A stretch of 64,000 nucleotides of DNA, taken from the NCBI GenBank assembly GCA_041649015.1, contig JBAZNU010000002.1:62001-126000 (forward strand), given 5' to 3'. Source of the DNA: Ignavibacteria bacterium (GTDB lineage: Bacteria > Bacteroidota > Ignavibacteria > Tepidaquicellales > Tepidaquicellaceae). The notes under the pieces are model-generated. The model ran no database searches and was not told the DNA's origin. It saw only the letters and a list, made by a program, of their open reading frames with translations. The translations under genes and the position numbers were made by a program. Shown piece after piece: positions 9,692 through 19,111 of the stretch. Position 1 is the first letter of the stretch. Each line of letters begins with the position of its first letter.

Positions 9692-10110
9692 TTATTTTTA
9701 ATGTCGTTAAAGTAGTCTTTACATACAGACAAATCTTCAATCAGTAGATTCAAATTCAGAAGACAATCAGGTGTTAAGTCGAAAAACTTACTCTTAAAAG
9801 AATTTATAATAATTGGATTGGAATTGTTTAATCCATTGAGAATTAGTTCTGTAAGGTTTTTAAGTTCGGACGAATATTCAGAAATTAATCTATCGTAATT
9901 TTCTTTTTGCTCAATGCTCACAGACATAACCTTTGAAAGACCTTTAAGAAATTTTGCTTTAAATATTATATCGTGAAATGATTTATCACCATGTTTAGAG
10001 AATGTTTGTTCAATCAGAGCGGAAAGTTCAAATTCGTTTTTAAGTATTCCGCCTGAATACTCCTTAATATCAAGAATAAGATCTATAGTTGTTTCAGAGA
10101 ATTTCATCAT
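9685..10110 (-). CDS. Uncharacterised 141-residue protein downstream of secA
   Basis: I do not recognise a family. The protein is predicted mostly helical, has no signal peptide, membrane segment or Cys cluster, and starts MMKFSETTID. Its ATG overlaps the secA stop as ATGA, so it is translationally coupled to secA. That supports a real gene, but no function can be given. The 3' end overlaps the convergent activase gene by seven bases. Confidence 0.7.
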   Translation of the reverse strand: MMKFSETTIDLILDIKEYSGGILKNEFELSALIEQTFSKHGDKSFHDIIFKAKFLKGLSKVMSVSIEQKENYDRLISEYSSELKNLTELILNGLNNSNPIIINSFKSKFFDLTPDCLLNLNLLIEDLSVCKDYFNDIKNNQ

Positions 10111-13100
10111 GCCTTACCATGGCAGTTCTTGTATTTCTTACCACTTCCGCAAGGACAAGGATCATTTCTGCCTATTTTTTCACCTACATGAACAGGTTGA
10201 TGTTTACCTGTTCTGGCTGCTTCATTTTCTACGGGGTCAAGATTTGCAGAGTATCCCATTCCGTCTGATGTATCATGACGTGTCTGAAGTCTTGAAGTAT
10301 TAACTGATTTTGGTCCCGGTATTTGTGATTCTTCCTGAGTCTGAATAGTAAACTTAAATATGAAGTTAATCGTATCAATAGCAATAGAGTTTAGCATTTC
10401 CTCAAACAGTTTGAATCCATCCATCTTATATTCAACGAGTGGGTCTTTCTGACCATAAGCACGGAAATTAATACCTTCTTTAAGGTCGTCCATTTCGCGA
10501 AGGTGTTCTTTCCATTTATCATCGATAATCGTGAGCATGGCAAATCTTTCGATTTTACCCATAAGTTCAGTACCGTATCTATCTTCTTTTCTCTTATAGA
10601 ATGCTTTAGATTCGCTAATTATTAAATCATGGACTCCTTTCTCACCGAGCTGCTGGAATTTTTCCGGAGTAAGGTCAAGTCTTACAAGGAAAGTTCTTTG
10701 CACTTCATCAACAAGACCTTGAAGATCTGATTCAGGGAAATAAGATGCGACAATCTTGTCAACATTTTTTTCAACCATTTCAAAAAGCTCGTCTTTAAGT
10801 CTTTCTCCCATAAGAGCCTGTCTTCTGCGTTCGTAGATAACTTCTCTCTGTTGGTTCATTACGTTATCGTATTCGAGTAGTCTCTTTCTAATGGCAAAGT
10901 TGTTTTCCTCTACTTTCTTCTGAGCTCGTTCAACTGAATTAGTTATCATTTTATGTTCGATTGCCTGTCCGTCTTCAATACCGAGTCTCTGCATCACGTT
11001 AGCAATTCTTTCACTTCCAAAGAGTCTCATTAGGTCATCTTCAAGGGAAAGGAAAAACTTGGATGAACCGGGGTCACCTTGACGTCCAGCACGTCCTCTC
11101 AATTGTCTATCAATACGTCGAGATTCATGGCGTTCAGTACCCATAATATGTAGTCCCCCAGCTTCAGCGACACCAGGACCAAGTTTAATATCCGTACCTC
11201 TACCTGCCATGTTAGTGGCTATAGTAACAGCTCCCGGTAAGCCAGCATTTGCAACAATTTGTGCTTCACGTTGGTGCTGTTTTGCATTAAGTACTTCATG
11301 GGGAATACTTCTTCTTTTTAAAAGTCTTGAAATTGTTTCAGAAACTTCTACGCTAGTAGTACCAACGAGCACAGGTCTTTTATTCTTTCTCATTTCATCA
11401 ATCTCATCAATGACAGCGTTATATTTTTCACGTTTTGTTCTATAAATATAATCATTTTGGTCGTCTCTGATACATTCAACATTAGTCGGGACGACAACAA
11501 CGTCAAGCTTATATATTTCAAAGAACTCAGTAGCTTCTGTTTCAGCAGTACCCGTCATACCAGCAAGTTTTTTGTAAAGTCTGAAATAGTTTTGCAGGGT
11601 AACAGTAGCGAGAGTTTGCGTATCCTTTTCAACTTTAACGCCTTCTTTAGCCTCAATAGCCTGATGCAATCCTTCTGAATATCTTCTACCGGATAGAATA
11701 CGACCTGTAAACTCATCAACAATCATTATCTTTCCGTCCTGAATAACGTATTCAACATCTTTTTCATAAAGACCGTAGGCTTTTAAAAGCTGCTGAACCG
11801 TATGCAGCCTGTCACTTCTTTCGGCATAAACTTTATAAAGTAATTCACGCTTTGCTTCTCTATCTTCTAAGGATAACGATTCATCATTTTCAAGTAGAGC
11901 AATCTCAGAGCCGAGGTCAGGAAGAGTAAAGAAGTCTTTCTCCTGAGTTGACGGGGCAAGATACTCACGACCTTTTTCTGTTAAGTCTGTAACATGGGAT
12001 TTTTCCTCAATAACAAAGAAGAGTTCATCGTCAACAAGGTGCATATCCCGCGCTTTATCCCTGTTATAGAAGTTATCTGTTTCAATCATCAACTTTTTAT
12101 TGCTCGGGTCTGATAGGAGTTTTTGCAGTTTCTTGTGTTTTGGGAAACCATGGTTAGACCTTAAAAGTAAAAGTCCAACACGTTCAAGTTGTTCCGGGGT
12201 AGGATTACCTTCAGATAGAATTCTTTCACACTCACCGGTCAGTGAGGTAACTAGGTTCTTCTGTGCATCGACGAGACGTTTGATTCGAACATTCATCTCA
12301 TCAAACTTATGTGTAGGAGCATCAACTGGTCCAGAAATAATCAGTGGAGTTCTTGCTTCATCAATAAGCACTGAGTCAACTTCGTCAACAATTGCATAGA
12401 AATGCTCACGCTGAACGAGATGGTTTACATCCACAACCATATTATCTCTCAGGTAGTCGAATCCAAACTCATTATTTGTTCCATACGTGATATCGCAATT
12501 GTACATTTTTCTTCTCGTTTCGGAACTAAGGTCGTTAAGAATAACACCTACTGTCAATCCATGAAACTTGAAAATCTCACCCATCCACTCGCTATCTCGT
12601 TTTGCAAGGTAATCGTTAACAGTAACGAGGTGAACACCTTTGCCTGCGAGTGCGTTAAGAAAAAGAGGCAGAGTAGCCACTAGTGTTTTACCTTCGCCAG
12701 TTGCCATTTCCGAAATTTTTCCCTGATGAAGTACAATACCGCCAATAAGCTGTACATCGAATGGAATCATGTTCCATTTCACTTTAGTGCCAGCAGCTTC
12801 CCATTCTTTGTCAACAAGTCTGCGGCATGTATCTTTAACTACGGCGAACGCTTCGGGGAGTATTTCGTCAAGCGTTGCCTTAATTGTTTCATAATAATCT
12901 TTATTCAGTTGATCGAGTTCATCGTAAATCCCATATCTTTCTTCATGCTCGAGGTCTGTCTTAAGTTTTTCCTTTAATTCATTAATTCTTTCTTCAAGTT
13001 CTTTAACTTCGGCTTTAATTCTATCTTTAAGTTCCTGAGTTTTTGCCCGGAGTTCATCATCAGAGAGGGAATTATATTCAGCGTAATACCTATTAATTTC

Positions 13101-13175
13101 ATCAACCAACGGCATCACTAATTTAATATCTTTTTCGTGTTTACTTGGAAAAAATTTTGATAATATCTTTAACAT
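10107..13175 (-). CDS. secA: Preprotein translocase ATPase SecA
   Basis: 1022 residues, full length. It is the motor that drives unfolded preproteins through SecYEG. Visible parts are the Walker A motif MATGEGKTLVA near residue 160, DEVDSVLIDEARTPL of the DEAD motor, the second motor with GTTSVEVSE and GRGTDIKLG, and the C-terminal zinc motif CPCGSGKKYKNCHG that binds SecB or the ribosome. A charged, coiled-coil-like insert at about residues 45-95 (ELEERINELKEKLK) lengthens the N-terminal region, as in many Bacteroidetes/Chlorobi SecA proteins. The start is ATG at 13175; the stop overlaps the start of the small gene downstream. Confidence 0.99.
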   Translation of the reverse strand: MLKILSKFFPSKHEKDIKLVMPLVDEINRYYAEYNSLSDDELRAKTQELKDRIKAEVKELEERINELKEKLKTDLEHEERYGIYDELDQLNKDYYETIKATLDEILPEAFAVVKDTCRRLVDKEWEAAGTKVKWNMIPFDVQLIGGIVLHQGKISEMATGEGKTLVATLPLFLNALAGKGVHLVTVNDYLAKRDSEWMGEIFKFHGLTVGVILNDLSSETRRKMYNCDITYGTNNEFGFDYLRDNMVVDVNHLVQREHFYAIVDEVDSVLIDEARTPLIISGPVDAPTHKFDEMNVRIKRLVDAQKNLVTSLTGECERILSEGNPTPEQLERVGLLLLRSNHGFPKHKKLQKLLSDPSNKKLMIETDNFYNRDKARDMHLVDDELFFVIEEKSHVTDLTEKGREYLAPSTQEKDFFTLPDLGSEIALLENDESLSLEDREAKRELLYKVYAERSDRLHTVQQLLKAYGLYEKDVEYVIQDGKIMIVDEFTGRILSGRRYSEGLHQAIEAKEGVKVEKDTQTLATVTLQNYFRLYKKLAGMTGTAETEATEFFEIYKLDVVVVPTNVECIRDDQNDYIYRTKREKYNAVIDEIDEMRKNKRPVLVGTTSVEVSETISRLLKRRSIPHEVLNAKQHQREAQIVANAGLPGAVTIATNMAGRGTDIKLGPGVAEAGGLHIMGTERHESRRIDRQLRGRAGRQGDPGSSKFFLSLEDDLMRLFGSERIANVMQRLGIEDGQAIEHKMITNSVERAQKKVEENNFAIRKRLLEYDNVMNQQREVIYERRRQALMGERLKDELFEMVEKNVDKIVASYFPESDLQGLVDEVQRTFLVRLDLTPEKFQQLGEKGVHDLIISESKAFYKRKEDRYGTELMGKIERFAMLTIIDDKWKEHLREMDDLKEGINFRAYGQKDPLVEYKMDGFKLFEEMLNSIAIDTINFIFKFTIQTQEESQIPGPKSVNTSRLQTRHDTSDGMGYSANLDPVENEAARTGKHQPVHVGEKIGRNDPCPCGSGKKYKNCHGKA

Positions 13176-13414
13176 AATACGTTTATTTTTAATGTAATCA
13201 ATAATTTAACATATTCTATGAACAAATAATATTCATAAAGCGATTCAATTCCTTTGATTTTGTGCTGATTTAAGTGGTTTTAACGAAATATGGTAAAATC
13301 GGACAAAAATGTTCTTTATTTTATTAATGGAATATGAACTAAAAATACTGTAATTTACAATTGCAGATTTAATGTGAAAATTAAAATTAATTTAAATAAT
13401 TAAGGAGATTTAAA

Positions 13415-13747
13415 ATGGCAATAGTAATAACATCAGAATGCATAAATTGCGGAGCTTGCGAGCCGGAATGCCCTAATACTGCGATTTACGAAGGAGGTGC
13501 GAGCTGGGCTTTAGCAGGAAAAGAATTCGGAGACGGACATGATGCACCATCGGGAGCAAAAGGATTTTTCTCTACTGATTTCTTCTACATAGTACCAGAT
13601 AAATGTACAGAATGCAAAGGATTTCATGATGAACCGCAGTGTGCTGCAGTATGTCCGGTTGATTGCTGCGTACCTGACCCGAATCATATTGAGACTGAAG
13701 AAGAATTACTTAAGAAGAAGGAATATCTTGACGGTTTAGGAAGATAG
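13415..13747 (+). CDS. 2[4Fe-4S] ferredoxin, Allochromatium type
   Basis: 110 residues. The first cluster ligands are Cys9, 12, 15 and 19 in SECINCGACEPECP. The second site is CTECKGFHDEPQCAAVCP, a CxxC-x8-CxxxCP pattern with the insertion typical of the Allochromatium (Alvin) type rather than the compact clostridial type. These low-potential carriers serve pyruvate:ferredoxin oxidoreductase, nitrogenase and similar enzymes. In this window the ATP-driven activase-type protein and the benzoyl-CoA-like chemistry it suggests would need such a donor, but no direct link is shown. GGAGA lies seven bases before the ATG. It stands alone, with a 239-base upstream gap shared with secA. Confidence 0.95.
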   Translation: MAIVITSECINCGACEPECPNTAIYEGGASWALAGKEFGDGHDAPSGAKGFFSTDFFYIVPDKCTECKGFHDEPQCAAVCPVDCCVPDPNHIETEEELLKKKEYLDGLGR

Positions 13748-13803
13748 TTATTCTTTTGAAATTTAAATCATCATGAGTAAAGACAGAGATGTTTATAAAA
13801 GAA

Positions 13804-14478
13804 TCAGTTTATTTGCTTCTCACTATTGTGTGCGGATTCGATAGTAAGCTGATTCACTGATGATGAATCGATTTGATTATCTGTATTAATAACAGGATTA
13901 TCTTCAGAACTTAGAGTGCCGGTAGATTCATCGGCACTTTTTTTATCGAAAATTTTAGAATATCCAAAAAGGACCATCAAGAATCCGATTGTAACAGAAA
14001 TATCTGCTACATTAAATATTGGCCATGAATAGAAAGTTTTACCAAGGAGATTAAAATCAGGGATATTAAAATGGAAAAAATCAACTACCTTACCGTAAAA
14101 TATAGGTGCATAACCGAAAATTACTCCGTAGAAGAGTCTGTCTATAAGGTTACCGACAGCTCCACCGAGAATGAAAGCCAATGAAGCTCTGAAGTAGAAA
14201 CCTTCATTCTTATTCTTATAAATAAAATAAATTATCAAAAATGTGGCAATAAGAGTAAAAATTGACAGAGTCAGCTTACCTCCGAATTCTATCCCGAAAG
14301 CCATACCGGGGTTTTCAATGAAAGTCAATTTAAAGAAATCTCCAATAAGATTGATGCTTGAACCGAGTGTCATACCTTCAACATTAATACCGAGTGAGGG
14401 TATTTTAATACCTTTAACTTTCAGTTTTGAAAGCTGGTCAATAATAACGACAATCAGAGAAATGTAAAGGACTCTCAA
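13804..14478 (-). CDS. lspA: Lipoprotein signal peptidase LspA with a polar C-terminal tail
   Basis: 224 residues. LspA is the inner-membrane aspartic protease that cleaves prolipoproteins after lipidation. Membrane segments and the two catalytic Asp boxes are visible: GAVGNLIDRLFYG and VVDFFHF in the middle, then FNVADISVTIG, plus the conserved FIENPGMAFG. About 50 residues after the last membrane segment are Ser/Asn/Asp-rich and have no counterpart in the usual 150-170-residue enzyme. It is the third gene of ileS-dksA-lspA, with seven bases between dksA and lspA. Confidence 0.95.
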   Translation of the reverse strand: MRVLYISLIVVIIDQLSKLKVKGIKIPSLGINVEGMTLGSSINLIGDFFKLTFIENPGMAFGIEFGGKLTLSIFTLIATFLIIYFIYKNKNEGFYFRASLAFILGGAVGNLIDRLFYGVIFGYAPIFYGKVVDFFHFNIPDFNLLGKTFYSWPIFNVADISVTIGFLMVLFGYSKIFDKKSADESTGTLSSEDNPVINTDNQIDSSSVNQLTIESAHNSEKQIN

Positions 14479-14485
14479 TTAAAAA

Positions 14486-15172
14486 TCAGCTCCTATAATT
14501 TTTACATTCGATACAGTGTTGAGTAATCGGGACAATCTCAAGCCTTTCCTTTGGTATCAAGGGACAGGTCTTGCACAAGTTTTTTGGCTCATCTATACAA
14601 TCAGCACAAACACCGTAAGTACCTTGATCAATTCTTGTAAGAGCCTCTTCTATGTGACCGAGATATTTTTCGTCTCTCTGAACAAACATATAGTTCTTTT
14701 CTCTTTCCATTTCGTCTGTACCCTGTTCTGCCATGTGTGATGCATAGGATAAATCGTCGCCGACGTATTCACCCGATTCACTATCAACAAGAGTTTTCAT
14801 GTTAGCGCGAGCACTGGCTATAATTTTAGCTTTTTCTTCAAGAAGAATGTTTTTAAAGTGTAAAAGGTCTCTTCCCGAGTATCTCTTCTTGTTGTTTTTA
14901 TTATTAAAAACTTTAATTCTTTTGGTTTTAATAACATCTACTTTACCGGATACTTTTTTAGAAACAACCTTTTTAGTCTTTGTTTTTGCAGCAGGTACTT
15001 TTGATACTACTTTCTTTACAATTTTCTTTGCAACAGGTTTTTTAGCTGCAATTATCTTTTTAGCCGCAGGTTTTTTAACTACAACTTTCTTCTTTGCCGC
15101 AGGTTTTTTAGCTACAGCCTTCTTCTTTGCTGCAGGTTTTTTGGCTGATATTTTCTTAGTTTTCTTTGCCAT
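14486..15172 (-). CDS. DksA/TraR-type zinc finger protein with a Lys/Ala-rich histone-H1-like N-terminal tail
   Basis: 228 residues in two halves. Residues 1 to about 90 are Lys/Ala/Val-rich and built from repeats of the type AKKPAAKKK, as in histone H1-like bacterial DNA-binding tails. The second half is a DksA/TraR fold: a coiled coil (LEEKAKIIASARANMK), then DEMEREKNYMF, and a zinc finger with GVCADCID and HCIECK as the CxxC pairs. DksA-family proteins insert into the RNA polymerase secondary channel and tune transcription with ppGpp. The tail could hold the protein on DNA, which is inference. AAAGGGGT lies just before the ATG. Its place between ileS and lspA is typical of this bacterial group. 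Confidence 0.92.
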   Translation of the reverse strand: MAKKTKKISAKKPAAKKKAVAKKPAAKKKVVVKKPAAKKIIAAKKPVAKKIVKKVVSKVPAAKTKTKKVVSKKVSGKVDVIKTKRIKVFNNKNNKKRYSGRDLLHFKNILLEEKAKIIASARANMKTLVDSESGEYVGDDLSYASHMAEQGTDEMEREKNYMFVQRDEKYLGHIEEALTRIDQGTYGVCADCIDEPKNLCKTCPLIPKERLEIVPITQHCIECKNYRS

Positions 15173-15203
15173 ATTAATACCCCTTTATGTAAATAAATTA
15201 TAA

Positions 15204-18200
15204 TTATACTTTTTCGATGTAAAAGTCGCAATATACATCATTTATATCTGTTTTGATATACTCTTTTTCAGACATAATTTTATCTGTAATATCAATACAA
15301 CCGACTTCTTTGGAGATAAATTCAATGTTCTTTTTAAATAATGAAGAAAAGTTATCGTCTGCTTTAATAAAAATCCTAATTTTATCGTTAACGTCAAAAT
15401 TATTATTCTTTCTATAGTTCTGAACCCGGCTTATAAATTCTCTAACGAGACCTTCTTCGCGTAGCGCTGAGTCGAGCTTTGTATCAAGGGCGATTGTTAT
15501 ACCACCGCTGGATTCAACAATCCAACCTTCAATATTTTGGGTGAACAGGTCAATATCTTCATTAGTGAAAGTAAAACCTTCCTTTGAAACCTGACCTGTT
15601 TTTTCAAGTTCAGAGATTTCCGACTTATTAAGCGATAAAATTAATTGCTGAACTTTTTTAACGTCTTTTCCGAATTTAGGTCCGATAGACTTAAAGTTCG
15701 GTTTTGCCTTCTTGACTATAATATCAGAATCGCCTTCGAGAATAACAAGTTCCTTAACGTTAATTTCCTCGAGGATAATATCTTTAACGTTATTGAGTCT
15801 TTTCTTTTCATCAGTGCTGAGAACAGGAACGAGAAGCTGCTTTAACGGCTGACGCACTTTGAGATTATTCTTCACTCTTACAGCTCTAACGAGATATACT
15901 ATGTTCTGAGCGAGAGACATCTGCTGTTCAAGTTCTGTATTTATAGCTTTGGCATCAAAGTCAGTAAATTCGCTTAGATGTACAGAGCCTGCTTCAGGCA
16001 TTAGATTTGTGTAAAGCTTCTCAGAAATAAACGGAGAAATTGGAGCTATCATTTTAATGATTTCAACAAGACATTCAAACAAAGTCTGATAAGCTGAGTT
16101 CTTATCGTTTTCATTTTCAGGGTATCTAAACCTTTTGCGGTTTCTTCTTACGTACCAATTCGAAAGCTCATCAATGGTGAAATCATAAATATATCTTGCG
16201 GCTTTAGTAATTTCATAACCTTCGAGATTCTCGAAATATTTCTTTTTGAGAGAATTGAGTTTCGATATAATCCATTTGTCAATTTCCTGACGATTGTTTA
16301 TTTCTACCTTTTCGGATTTTGCATAATCAAAACCACTCATGTTTGAATAAAGAACAAAAAACTTATAAGTGTTTGTTAGAGTATCAAAGAACTTATTCTT
16401 CGTATCAGTCATTTCATCTTCGTTGAAGTTCTTTGATTTCCAGATTGGAGTATTCCCGACAAGATACCAACGAAGAACGTCAGCACCGTGCTTTTCCATC
16501 ATGTCAAACGGGTTAACAGCATTGCCAAGAGACTTACTCATTTTCTTACCGAACTTATCGAGAATGAGACCGTTAACTATCAGGTTCTTGTAAGCGGGTT
16601 TATCGAAAAGGAATGTGCCAATTGCATGCAGTGAGTAAAACCAACCGCGAGTCTGGTCAACACCTTCCGCGATAAAATCAGCAGGATAGTTTTGTTCGAA
16701 CCATTCTTTGTTTTCAAAAGGATAATGGATCTGAGCAAAAGGCATAGAGCCGCTATCGAACCAGCAGTCTATTACTTCCGTTACGCGTTTCATTTCCTTG
16801 CCAGTATCTGAAATAAGTTTTATACTGTCAATGTATGGTTTATGGAGGTCGAAGGGAATATCTTTATAGACCTCATCAAAATTCGATGCTTTCTTTTTGA
16901 GTTCTTTAATGCTGCCTATACATTCATAAACTTCTTTGCCATTATCATCTATGTAATACCAGACGGGCAGGGGAGTTCCCCAGAATCTATTTCGTGATAT
17001 TGCCCAATCTTTGTTTTCTTCAAGCCAGTTACCGAAACGTCCGGTGCCAAACTCAGTCGGATTCCAGTTTATCTGCTTGTTTAACTCAATCATTTTATCT
17101 TTATAAGTAGTAGTGCGAATAAACCAAGAATCCGTAGCATAATACATAAGCGGCACTTTGTGTCTCCAGCAGTGAGGGTATGAGTGAGTGAACATTTCCT
17201 TCTTGTAAAGTCTTCCATCGGCTTTCAGGTCGAGTATTAAGTCAGGGTCGGACTCTTTGAAGTTTCTGCCTGCATATTTACCTGCTTCTTTCCTAAATAG
17301 ACCGTCGCGATGAACTGCCTGAAGGACAGGAAGGTCATACTTCTGACCTATAGTATAATCGTCCTCACCATAAGCCGGAGCGATATGAACTATACCGGTA
17401 CCATCATCGAGTGTTACGAAGTCACCGAGAGTAACATAATAAGCTTTCTTTTCAAGCTTAAAGAAGTTGAACAAGGGTTCGTATTCGATGTGTTCGAGTT
17501 CTTTGCCTTTAAGTTTTTTAATTATTTCATATTCGTCTTTTACAGCTGATAAACGCGATTCGGAAAGAATGAGATTCTCATCCTTAACAGTTTTTATTAA
17601 TACATAATCTGATTCAGGGTTAACGCAAAGAGCAACGTTAGACGGCAGAGTCCATGGAGTAGTCGTCCAGACGAGGAACTCGGCATCTTTATATTCTTCA
17701 GATTTAATTTTAAACTTAATATAAACGGACGGGTCTTTCAGGTCAACATAACCCTGTGCGACTTCATGCGAAGAAAGAGGTGATTCGCAAATAGGGCAGA
17801 ATGGGAGGATCTTAAAACCCTTAACCATAAGACCTGCATCGAAGAATTTTTTAAGAGCCCACCAGACGGATTCAATATATTCGTTGTGAAACGTTACGTA
17901 AGCATCGTCGAGGTTAATCCAGTAAGCCATTTGCTTTGTTAGGATTTCCCATTGGGAGAGATATTTGAATATAGACTTTTTACATTCCGCATTAAAATTA
18001 ATAGCACCGAATTCATAAATATCGTGACGAGACTTAAGACCAAGTTCCTTTTCAACCTCAACTTCGACGGGCAGACCGTGAGTATCCCAGCCAGCTTTAC
18101 GATTTACTCGATAACCCTGCATGGTTTTATATCTGCAGATAATGTCTTTTACAGTTCTGGCAATAACATGGTGAATACCAGGTAGTCCGTTTGCTGTTGG

Positions 18201-18341
18201 AGGACCCTCGTAAAAAGTAAAATGCTTTTCCGGATTTTTAGAGCTGACACTTTTTTCAAAAGTCTTATCTTCAGCCCAGAAATTAAGCATTTCATCAGCT
18301 AAATCAGGCAACGAAAAATTATCGGGCAAATTCTTATACAT
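15204..18341 (-). CDS. ileS: Isoleucyl-tRNA synthetase
   Basis: 1045 residues, full length for the type that resembles eukaryotic and archaeal enzymes. The class I signature is the HIGH variant GIHHVIART near residue 55 and KKMSKSLGN near residue 600. The editing domain (VWTTTPWTLPSNVAL, HIAPAYGEDDY) and the C-terminal anticodon-binding and junction regions are complete. It charges tRNA-Ile with isoleucine. It is the first gene of ileS-dksA-lspA; the next gene starts 31 bases after its stop. No T-box leader was seen in the upstream gap. Confidence 0.98.
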   Translation of the reverse strand: MYKNLPDNFSLPDLADEMLNFWAEDKTFEKSVSSKNPEKHFTFYEGPPTANGLPGIHHVIARTVKDIICRYKTMQGYRVNRKAGWDTHGLPVEVEVEKELGLKSRHDIYEFGAINFNAECKKSIFKYLSQWEILTKQMAYWINLDDAYVTFHNEYIESVWWALKKFFDAGLMVKGFKILPFCPICESPLSSHEVAQGYVDLKDPSVYIKFKIKSEEYKDAEFLVWTTTPWTLPSNVALCVNPESDYVLIKTVKDENLILSESRLSAVKDEYEIIKKLKGKELEHIEYEPLFNFFKLEKKAYYVTLGDFVTLDDGTGIVHIAPAYGEDDYTIGQKYDLPVLQAVHRDGLFRKEAGKYAGRNFKESDPDLILDLKADGRLYKKEMFTHSYPHCWRHKVPLMYYATDSWFIRTTTYKDKMIELNKQINWNPTEFGTGRFGNWLEENKDWAISRNRFWGTPLPVWYYIDDNGKEVYECIGSIKELKKKASNFDEVYKDIPFDLHKPYIDSIKLISDTGKEMKRVTEVIDCWFDSGSMPFAQIHYPFENKEWFEQNYPADFIAEGVDQTRGWFYSLHAIGTFLFDKPAYKNLIVNGLILDKFGKKMSKSLGNAVNPFDMMEKHGADVLRWYLVGNTPIWKSKNFNEDEMTDTKNKFFDTLTNTYKFFVLYSNMSGFDYAKSEKVEINNRQEIDKWIISKLNSLKKKYFENLEGYEITKAARYIYDFTIDELSNWYVRRNRKRFRYPENENDKNSAYQTLFECLVEIIKMIAPISPFISEKLYTNLMPEAGSVHLSEFTDFDAKAINTELEQQMSLAQNIVYLVRAVRVKNNLKVRQPLKQLLVPVLSTDEKKRLNNVKDIILEEINVKELVILEGDSDIIVKKAKPNFKSIGPKFGKDVKKVQQLILSLNKSEISELEKTGQVSKEGFTFTNEDIDLFTQNIEGWIVESSGGITIALDTKLDSALREEGLVREFISRVQNYRKNNNFDVNDKIRIFIKADDNFSSLFKKNIEFISKEVGCIDITDKIMSEKEYIKTDINDVYCDFYIEKV

Positions 18342-18557
18342 TATACCATTAAAAATTAATAAACATTAAAAATACTCAAAAAATGAGGTAAATTCAATGA
18401 TGATATGGAGATTTTGGAGAACCAAAATTTACGTTTGGACAAAAAGGGCTTTCTATGTAAAAATGAGCAATATACAAACAAGCGGAGAGTCTTCGACTCA
18501 GATTATGTAATACGTCAGTACTGAGGATATTTCATAATAGGATAAGAACTCATTCAA

Positions 18558-18625
18558 AATGAATAATGTCATTGATTGGCTGAAGTTACATAATGAACAA
18601 TGTCATTGATTGGCTGAAGTTACAT
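18558..18625. repeat. Two-copy 34-base tandem repeat
   Basis: Copies at 18558-18591 and 18592-18625 are adjacent and differ at one base only (T versus C at the seventh base). Each contains cattgattggctgaag. Near-identity points to a recent duplication. There is no third copy and no spacer. Confidence 0.95.
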
Positions 18626-19050
18626 ATTGGTTATGTGGAATATGTTTGGTATAAACTAATACGGCTGAAATTCGAGCTTAATACGAGACTAATACGGAAA
18701 GTATAAGTACTATAATTGTACTATTATCGGACTTTAATCGTACTTTTATTGGAGATTTATTAGGAATGCTGTATTAACATATATTTAAGTCTATTGATAT
18801 AAGGATTAGGGCTAATTACTGTACCAAATATAGACCATATTATTAATATATGTTACATTTTTAATATAGTGATATTTTTTATAAATGTCAAGATAAATTT
18901 TTCAATTCTTGTAAATAAAATATTTGTTAAAAGAATTTTGGATAAGATAAAAGGAGGTAAAAGAGATTTGCTATAAGAAGGTTGAAGAGAAGAATTTCAG
19001 ATTTTGAATTTAGATTCCGGATTACTGGTGCAGCAGGGAAGACAGAAAAT

Positions 19051-19090
19051 AAAATCAGAGCATTGCGGAGGGCAGCAATGCTCTGATTTT
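19051..19090 (-). terminator. Strong intrinsic terminator after the sigma/anti-sigma/Spy operon
   Basis: A perfect 16-base stem (19051-19066 with 19075-19090) encloses an eight-base loop. The minus strand continues with TTTTATTTT-like sequence. It starts 21 bases after the stop of the Spy-like gene, so it ends the operon. The plus strand also has a T-run after the stem, so it could work in both directions. Confidence 0.9.
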
Positions 19091-19111
19091 TTATTAAATT
19101 ATGCTGAGATT

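Larger units (their letters stand above)
18342..19111. other. 770-base gap without a recognisable gene, rich in short repeats
   Basis: This stretch lies between the start of ileS and the end of the Spy-like gene. No reading frame with family-like features was found on either strand, and no tRNA-like cloverleaf. It holds a 34-base tandem repeat (18558-18625), three TAATACG words at 18657, 18679 and 18690 (spacings 22 and 11 bases), a perfect Shine-Dalgarno-like AAGGAGGT at 18951-18958 with no convincing gene after it, and a bidirectional terminator hairpin at 19051-19090. The ileS promoter must lie in its left part, but none could be assigned. Confidence 0.7.

Noticed and set aside
12100..12977. 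Plus-strand frames opposite secA
   Set aside because: They mirror secA codon usage, have no start signals and no family content.
18342..18560. T-box leader before ileS
   Set aside because: No T-box core sequence or conserved specifier-type stem was found, and this group rarely uses T-boxes.
18558..18625. CRISPR-like repeats
   Set aside because: There are only two copies, directly adjacent, with no spacers and no cas genes in the window.
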